Assembly: GCA_018350325.1 (NCBI GenBank)
Contig: JAEVLN010000024.1
Coordinates: 1,128,017-1,192,016, forward strand
Direction: 5' to 3'
DNA length: 64,000 nucleotides
From: Globodera rostochiensis
Taxonomy: Eukaryota > Nematoda > Chromadorea > Rhabditida > Heteroderidae
Shown: positions 11,505-23,524 of the stretch, one piece after another
Position numbering within the stretch: position 1 is the stretch's first letter
Layout of the letters: each line of letters starts with the position of its first letter
Notes under the pieces: generated by a model
The model's database searches: none
What the model saw: the letters and a program-made list of their open reading frames with translations, nothing else
What the model was told of the DNA's origin: nothing
Made by a program: the position numbers and the translations under genes

Positions 11505-11935
11505 AAACACAAACACAAAACAAGTAAAATGTGTTGAAAACACAAACAGTCAGTCATTTAATCCCAAAACACAAACACAAAACAAGTCACATGAGTGGGA
11601 AACACAAACAAAAACAAGTCAAAATGTGTTGAAAACACAACTAATTCAGCAATTTGACACATCTAAAAACACAAAACAAGTCAAATGTGTCGAAAACACA
11701 TGCAATTTTGATGTTCCGGAAAGACAGTATAGACCAGAATTAGGTTTCCGGAAGCCAGTGCGAACCAGAATTTGTTATTTGATGTTCTGGAAATCCTTGG
11801 ATCAGAATTAGGTTTTCGGGAAAGACAGTATGAAACAGAATTAAGTTTACGGAAAATCAGCATGCAACAGAATTTGTTATTTGATGTTCTGGAGAGGAAT
11901 ACACCAGAAATTAAAAAATTCATAACTCTCTTCAA
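11505..11935. repeat. Two short tandem repeat blocks
   Basis: At 11505-11700, AACACAAACA / CAAAACAAGTCA units recur every 40-60 bp. At 11705-11905, a unit with ACCAGAATTAGGTTTCCGGA and GAATTTGTTATTTGATGTTC recurs about three times. No gene seen. Confidence 0.6.
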
Positions 11936-12390
11936 ATCCTAATAAAACGCTTTTTGGTTCAAAAAATCGAGAAAAATTGCGAGAATTTTATAAAAATAGG
12001 TACACATTTTTGTTTATTGAGCTTAAAAAGTTTAGCTCAATTTTCTGGCCAAATTAAAAAATATCCAAAAAACCATCTAAACTGCACGAACTCACTTGCA
12101 TTTGCTAGCAACGAAGTCCTTGAGTGCGAAGCGCTTTATCCATTAACATTCCCCATCAATTCACACTAGTTATGGTTTCTAAAATTTTTTTGGGTTTTGT
12201 ACAAAATTTTGGGTTTTGTCAATCCAAAAAAAACAAAACCCAAAAAATGACCAAAAATTTTTTGGTTTTGAGTCCAGTTTCCGGTCTCTACTGTTGAGTA
12301 TTTAAAAAGTATTCGTCGAAAAATTTTTCATCCAAAACCAATTGCGGACCCACATTTCGGAAAATCCAAAACAAATCCGCAGACTTGAAA

Positions 12391-12697
12391 AAAATTACAG
12401 ATGCAATTTATTCAATGAATAAGCAATTTAAATTAGAGCATTCAGAAAAATATGTTTTTATCATAGCACTAATTAAAGGTTTATTTAATTATAGTCTAAT
12501 CGAATAAAAAGGATTCTGACATAGCAACTGTGTAGGCGTGTTTGTTAAGGGCAAATAAATGTAAAAATGGAGCCATTAATTATTCAAATCCTATTTGTTT
12601 GGAAAGATTATTTAAATTATATCTTTCAGCTAAAAAGAAAAAGATTAAATGCTGTACGGAATCTTCTAGCATTTCTAGCTCAGATCCATAAATCGCG
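12391..12697 (+). repeat. Orphan SRSX upstream block
   Basis: Matches the conserved receptor upstream block but stops at CATAAATCGCG, where a transposase fragment begins. The receptor body is missing, so this is the stump of another cassette copy. Confidence 0.65.
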
Positions 12698-13480
12698 CAT
12701 TCCATGACACGTCAGGAACCTTTGAAAATAAAACAATTGAGATTTTAACATTTTCCAAACTTGAATATATTTGGTAGTCCCGCCTGGTACAACTGCCGTA
12801 TGAATGGCCAAGCGCTGCAATGTTTGCTTTGTATCATCGCTGATATGGCATCTGAAGCTGTCCCATATGAGAAGGCGATTTCCAAAGAAGAAATTTCCGA
12901 ACACCTGGATTGATAAAATTATAAATAAAAAACAATAATAAATTCGGACCTCTTCGAGATATTTCGTTGTAAGTTCATTGTCCATCCACGTCCGTCCACA
13001 CCATGAAAGAACTAACTTGTTCTTGAAACGTTTCACAATTTCCGGCACAATCCTCTTTTTTGGCAACAGTACAAACGGTGGCAATTTGATGCCATCTGAT
13101 CTTGCTGTCAGAATGACAGTTACGCGCGCCTTCTCATGGCCTGTGTTGAGGACGGTTACAGATTTGGCGCCCTTTTCTGACACACAGGTACCACCGGATG
13201 GGTCGAGCCATACCGCTCGCTGTCTCATCGCATGCGTAGACAAACTTGTAACTAAAAATACGACTAATAATTTATGAAATCTATAAACTGATCGTACTCA
13301 TTTGTCTTCCAGAGTTTCTGAACATAAAAATGAAGTTGATGATTACATTAATATAAGCATCTGGTGGTTTTTGCGCAACTGTAGTAGCACGGCGAAATTG
13401 CGTGGCAGGGTTCAAAGCATTTTTGGCAAGAGTGCGCGCCGGAGGACAGATTATGGCACGAAACACAAACCTAAATTTAA
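12697..13480 (-). mobile_element. Pogo/Tigger-like DDE transposase remnant
   Basis: Minus-strand fragments match the DDE_1 (CENP-B/pogo) pattern. They include YKFVYACDET (first Asp block, 13220-13255), then KGAKSVTVLNTGHEKARVTV with LTARSDGIKLPPFVLLPKKR, WMDNELTTKYLEEV, and after an intron-like gap LLIWDSFRCHISDDTK and AVVPGGTTKYIQ. A one-base shift lies just after the DET block. The part after GGTTKYIQ, where the third acid (PLDV) should be, is replaced by unrelated sequence. The more N-terminal piece is at 13281-13466. It is inactive and partly spliced or decayed, and joins the orphan receptor flank. Confidence 0.7.
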
Positions 13481-13847
13481 AGGATAAAAATTGTTTTTCT
13501 TTATTTTGGCTTTACTTTTGCATTTTTCGATGTGTTTGCAATTTCTTCTATCCTTTGACAAGCAGGAAATTCTAAATCAATAAATGTGTTAAGCTAGAAT
13601 TAGTGAAATTGCCTATAATTTAGCAGCTAACGTGAAAATAAAAACTTTGGTAAATGCGCAGTATATGAGAAAGGAAGAATGAGTATATTCTGGCAAAATG
13701 TTTATTATTTATGCATTCAACTTTTTTCAAAAATTGGGGGAAGTTCTATTTTAGGGGGGAGTTCTATTTTTCAATCCCTCCAAAAAGGGGAGTTCTATTT
13801 TAGGGGGGAGTTCTAATTTAGGGGGGCGTTATATTTTCGGAAATACG

Positions 13848-14110
13848 GTAGATGGAAAAAGTGTAAATTCTGTTGATGAACATCCAAATTCAAAAAATTC
13901 CGGAGCTGTTCAGGATCTCGTGTAATTTGTTTTTATATTTATTTTAATTTATTATAAATCTTAAAAGTACCAAATTTCCTTATTAGCACTTCTGAACATC
14001 GGATGCCCTCGTCGGATGACAATTTGTGGGCCTAGATTTTCGCAAAGAATTAAAGAACAAAAAGAATAGAAGTAGAACACTCCGTGAATAAATAAAGATT
14101 TATTTAGCAA
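13848..14110 (+). pseudogene. H-family remnant (third unit scrap and 3' UTR)
   Basis: 13850-13885 resembles the end of the third HTH unit (GATGGAAAAA ... TCTGTTGATGAACAT). At 13985-14095 follows the H 3' UTR block with ATCGGATGCCCTCGTCGGAT and GAACACTCCGTGAATAAATAAA, ending in a polyadenylation-like AATAAA. It is in the opposite orientation to copies 1-3. Confidence 0.55.
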
Positions 14111-15530
14111 TTTAAAAACCCTGAATTTTTCTGTAGCTTTGTTTTGACGAGTTATGCACGAAAAACATGTTTTTAGTCGGAAATTTTATCGTTTTAATGA
14201 GCCTATCCGAGCCTAAAAAAGCCTATTTTGGACTTTTCGAGCCTACCTATTTCGGATATTTTAAGCTTTTTTGCGCCTATCTTGGCATTTTGCCCCAAAT
14301 TCCTTAAGAAAAATGCAATAAAATTCAATTTTTGAATTCTTCTTGCCAAGATCACTAATTTTTTTTTTCAAAAATTTACGAATGAATTCGAATTTTGTGT
14401 CAAGATATTTGATGGAAATTATTTCTCCTTGCCCAAAAATGCACCCCATAAAATCCAATTATTTTTGCACCCCCCTTAAAGATCAAAATTTTAAAGCATT
14501 TTAGATATTTCGAAAAAAAGTCAAAAAAAATTTTTTAAACGATTAATTTTATTTTTACACACATTTTTTCGACCCTATTTTTGCTTGTGAACTCAATTTT
14601 TTGAGCATATTTGTCATTTTTTTCTCGCCTATTTAGGCGCCTAATTCGAGATTTTTCAAGTCTAAAAATCCCCACCCTAGTTATGAAAGATTTGTAAGAA
14701 AGCGAGAGTGGCCAGCTGGCTGGGACGGTTAAAACTTGTGTTAGGCAAATGGGGTTTTTCGGTAATCGGTAATGGTAATTCGGTAAATTAACGTTGCTGA
14801 GCTCTAATTTAATTTATTATTTAGAACTGGGTAGGGTTCGGACGGGCGCCCGGGTCGGGCGGGCATTCGGCTAGGCGGGCGCCCGACATTGTTTGGTTTG
14901 TTGAATGTAGAAGAGCTACATCACTTAACTAGTATCGCTGGCGGCGTCGAATTGTGGCGACAAATTTCAAGCATTTAGAGCAAAAATTAGTATTTCATTC
15001 TGCCAACGCGACATTTCGCCAACTAAGACAAAATGACATTTCGTCCACGCAACATTTCGTCAACTGGCAAAACCCCCGGCGCCTATCGGCTCCGCCGACT
15101 CCCCCCCCCCCCCTGCCCCCAAAAGTAAAGCAGAACTCTCAATAAAACTTGTACATATGTTGAAAAATTCAAAATCGGCAAAATCCAGAAACATTTTTTA
15201 ACTTTATGCTGTTCAAAAAAAATTGTAAATATTCGCCCGATAACAAATCCCCAATTATAAATGCGTCCAAATTCAGTAAGGGAATTATGACTTCTACGCA
15301 AAAGACATTCTTAAAAATTTTTTTAGTGCATATAAAAAAACATTTTCGGGATTTTGGATAGCTTTATAACATTTATAACTACTTTCAGATTTTGATTTAA
15401 TCTTTTGCTATGTTTTTTCAATATTTTAACACATATGTATTTCAGCATTTTACCAAAAATTCAAAAACGTAAAAAATGGTTTTAATTCTTTATGCTGAAA
15501 AACAGTACCACCCATTGTGTCTTTATATTT
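14111..15530. other. Intergenic repeats, no gene recognised
   Basis: Includes GCCTA-rich repeats (14200-14290, 14560-14670), a GC-rich near-palindrome at 14848-14888 (GGGCGCCCG ... CGGGCGCCCGA), ACATTTCGTC repeats near 15000-15060 and a C run at 15103-15118. Confidence 0.4.
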
Positions 15531-15701
15531 TTCCATGGTGTTCCACTTCTATTCGTTCTGTTCTTTTTTTCTTTGAGAGATTCCAGGCCCATAAATTGTC
15601 ATCCAACGAGGCCATCGGATGTTCAGAAGTGCTACAATAGGAAAATTTAATTAAATTTTTAAATTAAATTTGCTGTTTTATTTCCGACAAAATTAAAATT
15701 T

Positions 15702-16626
15702 TTATTTTGAATACTCGTTATCCGCATAAGTTGAGCGATTCTTCGGCAATGAATGTTCATCAACGGAATCAAATTGTTTTTTCCATCCGTATAATGTTGT
15801 TCTCGGAATATTTAAAATATTGGCAATATCAATTTCACTAATTTTAGGAATTCTTTGTTTAATTTTGTGATATTTTCCCAGCAATTCCAATTTCTCGATA
15901 TCAGAGTGTTGCTGCGCTAAATTAAAATGAAAAAATTTGACAATAATTATTTAAATTCATACAATTGACTGGAAGTAGAAATTCTTTTTTCCAACAACGA
16001 AACGTCTTTTCAGAAATACCCAAATTTTTGATAAGTTTAATCTGTTCTCCAAATTGGCACATTTTTATCTCATCAATTCTTGCAATAAATTCGCGCTTTT
16101 TCTTTTCATAAAAACTTTTTTTATTTAAGCCAAATTCATTCTTCAATTGATAAATTTTCTCGCGACTGACTCCAAATTGGTTTGCAATTTTACGCTCAAT
16201 TTTAACCCTTTCTGTTGCCGGGAATTTTCCTTTATATTCTTTTCTCATCGCGTGAAATTTGGAAATAATTTCTCTTTTTTCTTTCTCGGAGAATTCATTT
16301 TCTTCATTAATTCCTTCAATTGTTTCATCATCACTTTGATCAATGCGATCCGGCTCTTCCTTTGTAAGATTCTGATCAGTCGAATCGGAATTATAAGCTT
16401 CAACATCCTGATCTATATTGTCATCATGATCAGCTTGGTCATTTAGTGCATTTTCTCCCGAGTTTAACGGCGATGTTTCCACTTTTATTTGTTGATGGTC
16501 ATCTTTGTCCCATCCTTTCCCATATATTTCATCAAAAGTTGGTCAAATTTTACCATTTTTTGGTTCATTAACCGTCCAAATTAAATGTGATGCATTTAAA
16601 AATAGAAATAATAATAGCAAATTCAT
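15702..16626 (-). pseudogene. H-family secreted HTH-repeat protein, copy 2 (in-frame stop)
   Basis: Starts MNLLLLFLFLNASHLIWTVNE, a signal peptide variant, but AAAATT is followed by TGA where other copies have CTA (KILPTFDE becomes KI-stop). After the stop the frame stays open from 16482: acidic segment, unit A (IYQLKNEFGL), unit B (FRCWKKEFLLPV). It then splices at AATT|GTATG (15963) to TTTAG|CGCAG (15916) into unit C (DIANILNIPRTTLYGWKKQF), ending NEYSK. The splice sites and third unit match the intact copy, so they are conserved. Initiation at an internal Met after the stop would give a protein without signal peptide. The 3' UTR block lies at 15530-15640. Confidence 0.75.
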
Positions 16627-17890
16627 TCTCTTGATTATTTAGCTAAAAATAACATTTCTCTTATTCAAATTAATAAATAAATCTACAATTATAAAAACTA
16701 AATATTTAACATATTGATAATTGAATTGATTCACTGAATTTATTGATAAAATGGATATTTATTTATATGCTAATATCGTACTTGTTATTAATAATAAAAT
16801 CTTAAATTTCTTGATGAAACATATTAATAAAAATTTTGCTTAATAAAGATTAATGAATGTTATTACTACAACGTAAACAAAAACTTCATTTTGAAACTTG
16901 ATAATTTATAAAAAACAATAATTGTTATTTAAACATTTAAGCGATTTACAAAATTGGAAAAAATCTGTTCACTATTAGGTATGTAATTTTAATAGAATTG
17001 AAACCAATAGTAATATTTAATCCATTATCGTAAAATGATAAATTAATTTTTATATTTTTTTACTTATTATTTTATTGAAAAAAGCATAAGGGTCGATAAT
17101 AATGACGTGTATGGATGTAATAAGAACACATAAATACACGTTATTGATTGGCATTTTAAAAATCATTAACTGATGTAAACTGTGCCGATGTAATTCCAAA
17201 TTATTTTAAGACCGACAGTGTATTATAAAACAGATAAATTTGCAATTTCGAATTCTAACAAATCACTGAAATCCAATTTTTCTTTGTAAATTGGTAAATT
17301 GGACTAATTTTCACAACAAATACGTTAAATCTCAAAGTCCCCGGACCCTTATCTCCTAAAAAGCTTCAAAAAATGACCGGATTTTTAAATTGTGGTTGCA
17401 AATTCAAAATTTCTCGGCGGCGCCTATCGGCACCGCCGACCCCCATGCCTTAGAAGCTAAAATAGGCCTAAAAAAGGCCACTGGCAGAACGAACCGTAGC
17501 CAAAAAACTTTACGAGGGGGGGGGGGGAAGCAAAAAATTCAATTTAGGTGTGCATTTGTGGCTGCATTTTTCTTAAGCAATTTTTTTAAAATTTCGATTC
17601 TCAGTAAGTTTTTAGAATTTTTAAAATATTATTAAAAAATTGCGTAGAATTACGAAATTTTGCCGATTTTCGAATTTTCAAAAAAAATTGCGAATAATTT
17701 TTGATTCTTAAAAGATTGGCAACCAAAATTTTATAAATAATGTAATTTTTCCAAGTTTAAAAGGCCCCCCCCCCAATTTGGTTAGACAAAAACCGGAACT
17801 GTTGAGTATTTAAAAAGTATTCGTTTTGAAAAATTTTTCATCCGAAAACCAATTGCGGATCCAAATTGCGGAAAATCCAAAACAAATCCG
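16627..17890. other. Intergenic; AT-rich DNA and repeats
   Basis: 16627-17380 is AT-rich with nothing recognisable. 17400-17720 repeats sequence at 10140-10440 (CGGCGCCTATCGGCACCGCC, GCTAAAATAGGCCTAAAAA, GGCAGAACGAACCGTAGCC). 17890-18233 is the conserved receptor upstream block. Confidence 0.5.
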
Positions 17891-18233
17891 CAGACTTGAA
17901 AAAAAATTTAAAGATGCAATTTATTCAATGAATAAGTAATTTAAATTAGAGCATTTAGAAAAATATGTTTTTTATTTAGCACTAATGAAAGGTTTATTTA
18001 ATTATAGTCTAATCGAATAAAAAGGATTCTGACATAGCAACTGTGAAAGCTTGCCATAAAAATGTAGCCATTCATAAAATCCTTATTTGTTTGGAAAGTT
18101 TATTTAAATTATACATTAAGCTAAAAAGAATAAAATTGAATGCTGAAAGGAATCTTCTGACATTTCTAGCTTACATCTCACATCCATAAATCACCTTTAG
18201 ATTATCTTAAAACTTTTCAAATCACAAAATAGA

Positions 18234-19621
18234 ATGGCACCATCCGTTGATCCGGTAATTATTATTTATTTAATTAGTTGCAATTTCTATTTTTTAAGCT
18301 TTACGATCTTTACAAGAACAAAGGCTTGATTCCGATTGAAATTATTACAAATGGCATCGTTGCTATGATTTGTTGTGTCGGAATTGGCCTAAACTCGTCT
18401 CTCGTCTATGTGACCATCAAAACAAAGTAAAAAAATATTCGAGTCTAAGCCAGCAAGGCTTTGGAAATGCCCTTATTAGAACCGAAGTGTTTATGAAAAA
18501 CAAAATGCCAAAGTTTGAAATTTTCTAGCGTATTTCGATCAGAATTGCAAAAAGTGTTAACGCTTATCCGATCAGATCACTCAATTCGCCTTGCATAATT
18601 CTGATCGCTTTGTATGCATTTTTTGCCTCATTTCTCCTTTTTGGAAATTGCGTCAAATTCGTCATTTTTGCGTTTGGAATTAATTACATCACACTGCGGA
18701 CGTGCTTTTATATACAATTTGTTCCCCTAATTGGCACAGCAATTGCTTTGACGCTTCAGCTATGCATTGGACTCGACCGTCTGATCGGAGTTCTCTTTCC
18801 AATCTGGTGATAAAGCTTGCAATTTTAAATTAAGTGACCAAAACTTCATAACTTGTTTATTTAAAATTATTAATTTTAACATTAAAATATTTTTTTAAGG
18901 TATAAAGCAAATGGAAAATACGTCACTTTTAAATTTTCCATTGGCATTTGTTGCATCAGGTCAATAATAAATGGGCTCAGCGCCTATATTGGAAGCTCAT
19001 CGAATTGGGAGAAGTTAGGATTTTTGCAAAAATTAATTTAAAAATAATTTATTAGGCCAGTGATGTGCATACTTGGCGACCCCAACCAACAACCCGAAAA
19101 TCAAAATTTCACTAATATTTCCGCCTTTATAATATATTGTGGCGAATTTTTATGTTACGCACTGATTTGGCTTATTATTTGGCGTCAAAAATCATCGAGT
19201 TTTTACATTTTGTTCAACAAATATTTTAGTTTTTTGCATTTAGTCCCGGAAAATGTGAAAAAGTTAACAATTTTGCTGAGCATTCTGATGTCGATTGGTC
19301 TGATATGCTACATCTTGGTTGGCTAACAAATAATTATATTCTTTTTTATTTTTAAAAACTTTTTTAAGAATATTTTCTTCGCGCGTGTCATAACGCCCTT
19401 ACTCAATTTGGACGCATTTACAATTGAATATTTTGTTTTCCCAATTTGTATTGTTTTGCTTTCGATTGCATACGGAAGCAGTGCTCCGGTTCTCTACTTT
19501 TGCAGGTAAAGATTTATTGAAACAATTATTTTATTTATTCAAAATAAATTTAATACATATTTTTAGTGCCCAATATCGCAGCGCTTTTCGTACACATTTG
19601 GGCATCAAGCACACACGATAA
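18234..19621 (+). CDS. SRSX-type chemoreceptor, copy 2 (intact, 7 exons)
   Basis: Exons: 18234-18254, 18299-18426, 18576-18806, 18900-19013, 19056-19317, 19369-19505, 19567-19621. They total 948 nt in one continuous frame, 315 residues, all GT-AG. Seven hydrophobic segments are visible: IEIITNGIVAMICCVGIGLN (TM1), IILIALYAFFASFLLFGNCV (TM2), the TM3 end LQLCIGLDRLIGVLFPIWY, TM4 near FSIGICCIRSIINGLSAYIG, TM5 NISAFIIYCGEFLCYALIWL, TM6 LTILLSILMSIGLICYIL, and TM7 ending IAYGSSAPVLYFCSAQYRSAF. The LDRLIGVLFP motif and APVLYFCSxQYRxAF tail are typical of the nematode SRSX/SRX superfamily of G-protein-coupled chemoreceptors. It would sit in the plasma membrane of a sensory cell; ligand unknown. 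It is nearly identical to copy 3 and lacks the downstream alternative exon because other sequence begins at about 19662. Confidence 0.85.
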
Positions 19622-19679
19622 TTTAACAATCAAAAGCATTGATATTTATTTAAAGGCGCGATTTGAGTAGAGGGGAAAA

Positions 19680-19770
19680 CCAATAAATAAGTGCTTGAAC
19701 TCAAGCGGGTTCGAACCCAACACATAACATGAGACTGCTAAAACGACAAACCACTAGGCCATCAGACTAT
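19680..19770 (-). repeat. tRNA-derived SINE-like copy
   Basis: Minus strand: A box TGGCCTAGTGG (19751-19761), B box GGGTTCGAACCC (19707-19718), then TTGAGTTCAAGCACTTATTT. This is the best-preserved polymerase III-type promoter of the three copies. It sits at the point where receptor copy 2 loses its 3' flank. Confidence 0.6.
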
Positions 19771-19799
19771 ACTGTTGACCTAAGTAAAAAAGTTGAAAT

Positions 19800-20710
19800 T
19801 GTCGCTCGATGATGCCATCATTAGGGGTGTACATTTAGTCCCGGTTGGTCCCGGTATACGATATAATATCGAATGCAAAATTTCTGTTTCAATTAAATCG
19901 TATGAAAAATCATGTGCCGCCCATGATATGTCATATGGGGATGTAAGATGTGCGTTTCAATTAGATCGGGTATGATATCAGAGATATGTGTATGATATCG
20001 CAGGTGATATCATCCTCGGCACATGCCTAGGGATTTTTGGGGTCGTAGAATCCAAATCTGGCTTCTATTTTGACCAATTCCGAACCCCGAACCCCTGGGC
20101 CATAGAATCCTAATAATTTTGACCATTTCGAACCCCAAACCTGAATTCAAACAATTTTTAGAAAAAAAAATTTTTTCGCTTTTTTTATTTATACCGTCAA
20201 ACTGTTTATAAAAAAGCTAAAAAAATTCGAAAAATTTCTAAAAATTGTCGAATTCGGGTCCGGAATTCTGAATTGGGCGAACTCGAGGTCAGATTCGGAT
20301 TCTACGCCTAGAAATCCCTTGAAAAACTATTTTGAATTTTCGAAAAATTGTTCGAATTCGGGTCAGGGGTTCGAAAATTGGTCGAAATGAAAGTCAGATT
20401 TGAATTCTACGACCTAAATTCTAATTTAATCACGTTTTCGAATTTGGAAAGGGGTATTAGTTTCGTAAAAGGGCTATTGGTTACGGTAAGGAGAGAAATC
20501 ATATGTAGAATATGATATCATATCGGTAAATTAATTGAAACAGCATCTTATGACATATGATTTCTGCGTATGATGCCGTGTCACACGCAGCCGTCGTATG
20601 TAAACTCTGCCTATGATATCATATCCCAGTCAATACGACGGAATTGAAACACAGATATGACATATCATAGGAAAATATCGGAGATATGATCCAATTGAAA
20701 TAGGCCCCAG
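19800..20710. repeat. TATGATATCA-rich repeat with embedded CGAACCCC family
   Basis: Ends (19840-20020 and 20507-20705) are built from TATGATATCA, ATATGTCATATG and GTTTCAATTA motifs. The middle (20030-20440) is the CGAACCCC/GAATTCGGGTC dispersed repeat. A rearranged, inverted relative lies at 25715-26262. No gene. Confidence 0.5.
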
Positions 20711-21135
20711 GTAACCTTTTGTAGACGTCGTCCATTGCCCATCAGGGATGTGCTCTGGTCGTCTTTTTAAAAACCAGAAAGCAGAATTCTGGTACTGAAT
20801 TTGTTAAGAAATTGGTACAAAACTAAAATGTTTTTAAAATATATCACATTGCTGAGCACTACTTTTCATACAATCTATGCCTAAATCGATTTTAAAATCA
20901 ATATTTGGGTTTGGAATCACACATATTATATACTGTTCGACACCTTTCTAAACCTAATAGATCTGGTCAAAATTGCTTGAAAATAGTTTATTTAAAAAGT
21001 TATCTGATAATTTGTTATTGGATGCAGTGATTGCGAATTCGTCAATAGAAAATCAAAAATTGTGAATTGAAAATCGGTTCAAATTTTTGAAAATAAGCAA
21101 AAAACGTTAACAAAAACCGGGATATAATAATGAAA

Positions 21136-21375
21136 GTCCGCTGGCGGTCTGCCAACAGCGAGCATGCGATGACGGAGCAAGTAGCGGGGCGAGTCGGAGG
21201 GCGGAGGAAGAAGCAATTTCCGCAATTTTAGCAATCCGCAATTTTAAAAAGAAAATTTTGGATATTCAATTTTTTAAAATAAATCTCTAACTCAAATTTG
21301 CGCAATAGTAAATTTAGTCATATTCAAATTAAGGTGAGGAAACAAATTGTGCAAGATTTGCTGGCGAGAAACCTT
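21136..21375. repeat. Dispersed repeat, copy B
   Basis: Second copy of the 9650-9885 repeat (GTCTGCCAACAGCGAGCATG ... AGATTTGCTGGCGAGAAACC). It is followed by GC-rich DNA (21410-21570) with no recognised gene. Confidence 0.7.
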
Positions 21376-21569
21376 TCTGAGAACATCTGAATTGCGAAGA
21401 ATGCAACGCTCTGGCGGCAACCCGCGGCGCGGGCGCACGCGAGACCCTGAGCCGGATCGCGGCGCGGATTTCTTTCGTAGCCCGGGGTCTCCGCCCCATC
21501 TACTGGCAGCCGTCCGGATTCAAGAAATCGGACCAAATCGGGAGCCGGACAATCCGCACCCGGACTAGA

Positions 21570-21919
21570 ATTTTGAAACAAATTTAATGATTCAATTTAT
21601 TCAACGGATAAACAATTTAAATTAGAGAATTCAGAAAAATATGTTTTTCAACATAGCACTAATTAAAGGTTTATTTAATTATAGTCTAATATCTGACATA
21701 GCAACTGTGTAGGCGTGTTTGTCAAGGCAAATAATAGTAAAAATGTAGCCATTAATTATTCAAAATCCTTATTTGTTTGGAAAGTTTATTTAAATTATAC
21801 ATTAAGCTAAAAAGAATAAAATTGAATGCTGAAAGGAATCTTCTGACATTTCTAGCTTACATCTCACATCCATAAATCACCTTTAGATTATCTTAAAAAT
21901 TTTCAAATCACAAAATAGA
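21570..21919 (+). promoter_or_regulatory. Conserved upstream block of SRSX copy 3
   Basis: Same landmarks as at 6140-6474. From about 21770 on it is almost identical to the copy 2 flank. Confidence 0.6.
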
Positions 21920-23307
21920 ATGGCACCATCCGTTGATCCGGTAATTATTATTTATTTAATTAGTTGCAATTTCTATTTTTTAAGCTTTACGATCTTTACA
22001 AGAACAAAGGCTTGATTCCGATTGAAATTATTACAAATGGCATCGTTGCTATGATTTGTTGTGTCGGAATTGGCCTAAACTCGTCTCTCGTCTATGTGAC
22101 CATCAAAACAAAGTAAAAAAATATTCGAGTCTAAGCCAGCAAGGCTTTGGAAATGCCCTTATTAGAACCGAAGTGTTTATGAAAAACAAAATGCCAAAGT
22201 TTGAAATTTTCTAGCGTATTTCGATCAGAATTGCAAAAAGTGTTAACGCTTATCCGATCAGATCACTCAATTCGCCTTGCATAATTCTGATCGCTTTGTA
22301 TGCATTTTTTGCCTCATTTCTCCTTTTTGGAAATTGCGTCAAATTCGTCATTTTTGCGTTTGGAATTAATTACATCACACTGCGGACGTGCTTTTATATA
22401 CAATTTATTCCTCTAATTGGCACAGCAATTGCTTTGACGCTTCAGCTATGCATTGGACTCGACCGTCTGATCGGAGTTCTCTTTCCAATCTGGTGATAAA
22501 GCTTGCAATTTTAAATTAAGTGACCAAAACTTCATAACTTGTTTATTTAAAATTATTAATTTTAACATTAAAATATTTTTTTAAGGTATAAAGCAAATGG
22601 AAAATACGTCACTTTTAAATTTTCCATTGGCATTTGTTGCATCAGGTCAATAATAAATGGGCTCAGCGCCTATATTGGAAGCTCATCGAATTGGGAGAAG
22701 TTAGGATTTTTGCAAAAATTAATTTAAAAATAATTTATTAGGCCAGTGATGTGCATACTTGGCGACCCCAACCAACAACCCGAAAATCAAAATTTCACTA
22801 ATATTTCCGCCTTTATAATATATTGTGGCGAATTTTTATGTTACGCACTGATTTGGCTTATTATTTGGCGTCAAAAATCATCGAGTTTTTACATTTTGTT
22901 CAACAAATATTTTAGTTTTTTGCATTTAGTCCCGGAAAATGTGAAAAAGTTAACAATTTTGCTGAGCATTCTGATGTCGATTGGTCTGATATGCTACATC
23001 TTGGTTGGCTAACAAATAATTATATTCTTTTTTATTTTTAAAAACTTTTTTAAGAATATTTTCTTCGCGCGTGTCATAACGCCCTTACTCAATTTGGACG
23101 CATTTACAATTGAATATTTTGTTTTCCCAATTTGTATTGTTTTGCTTTCGATTGCATACGGAAGCAGTGCTCCGGTTCTCTACTTTTGCAGGTAAAGATT
23201 TATTGAAACAATTATTTTATTTATTCAAAATAAATTTAATACATATTTTTAGTGCCCAATATCGCAGCGCTTTTCGTACACATTTGGGCATCAAGCACAC
23301 ACGATAA
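21920..23307 (+). CDS. SRSX-type chemoreceptor, copy 3 (intact, 7 exons)
   Basis: Every exon boundary equals that of copy 2 plus 3686, with no insertion or deletion across 1388 bp. Seen substitutions are few, for example Val to Ile in YIQF(V/I)PLIG. It encodes the same 315-residue seven-TM receptor with LDRLIGVLFP and APVLYFCSAQYRSAF. Unlike copy 2 it keeps the 3' flank of the cassette: the alternative last exon, the CTGGGCACTGGTGGTTTCCC spacer and the convergent intact H gene at 24185-25164. This makes it the best-preserved cassette in the window. Confidence 0.85.
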
Positions 23308-23442
23308 TTTAACAATCAAAAGCATTGATATTTATTTAAAGGCGCGATTGGTTATTAAAATGCATTTCTAGTGGGTTTTTTACCCTCTGATCATGAATAT
23401 AAATATTGAATTTAAATTTAAATTTATTTATGCCTATTTTAG

Positions 23443-23524
23443 AGGCCAATATTGCAAAGCATTTCGCATACAATTCGGTCATCAAGAACAACAATCTACA
23501 GCTGTCCAATATTTGATCAATTAA
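23443..23524 (+). CDS. Candidate alternative last exon of SRSX copy 3
   Basis: Acceptor CTATTTTAG, then phase-2 continuation R-GQYCKAFRIQFGHQEQQ and a stop after 27 codons, equal in length to those after copies 1 and 4. The normal last exon (23253-23307) encodes AQYRSAFRTHLGIKHTR instead. Confidence 0.4.

Noticed and set aside
19680..19770. Functional tRNA gene
   Set aside because: A and B boxes are present, but no acceptor, D-arm and anticodon stem set could be folded; a SINE relic fits better.
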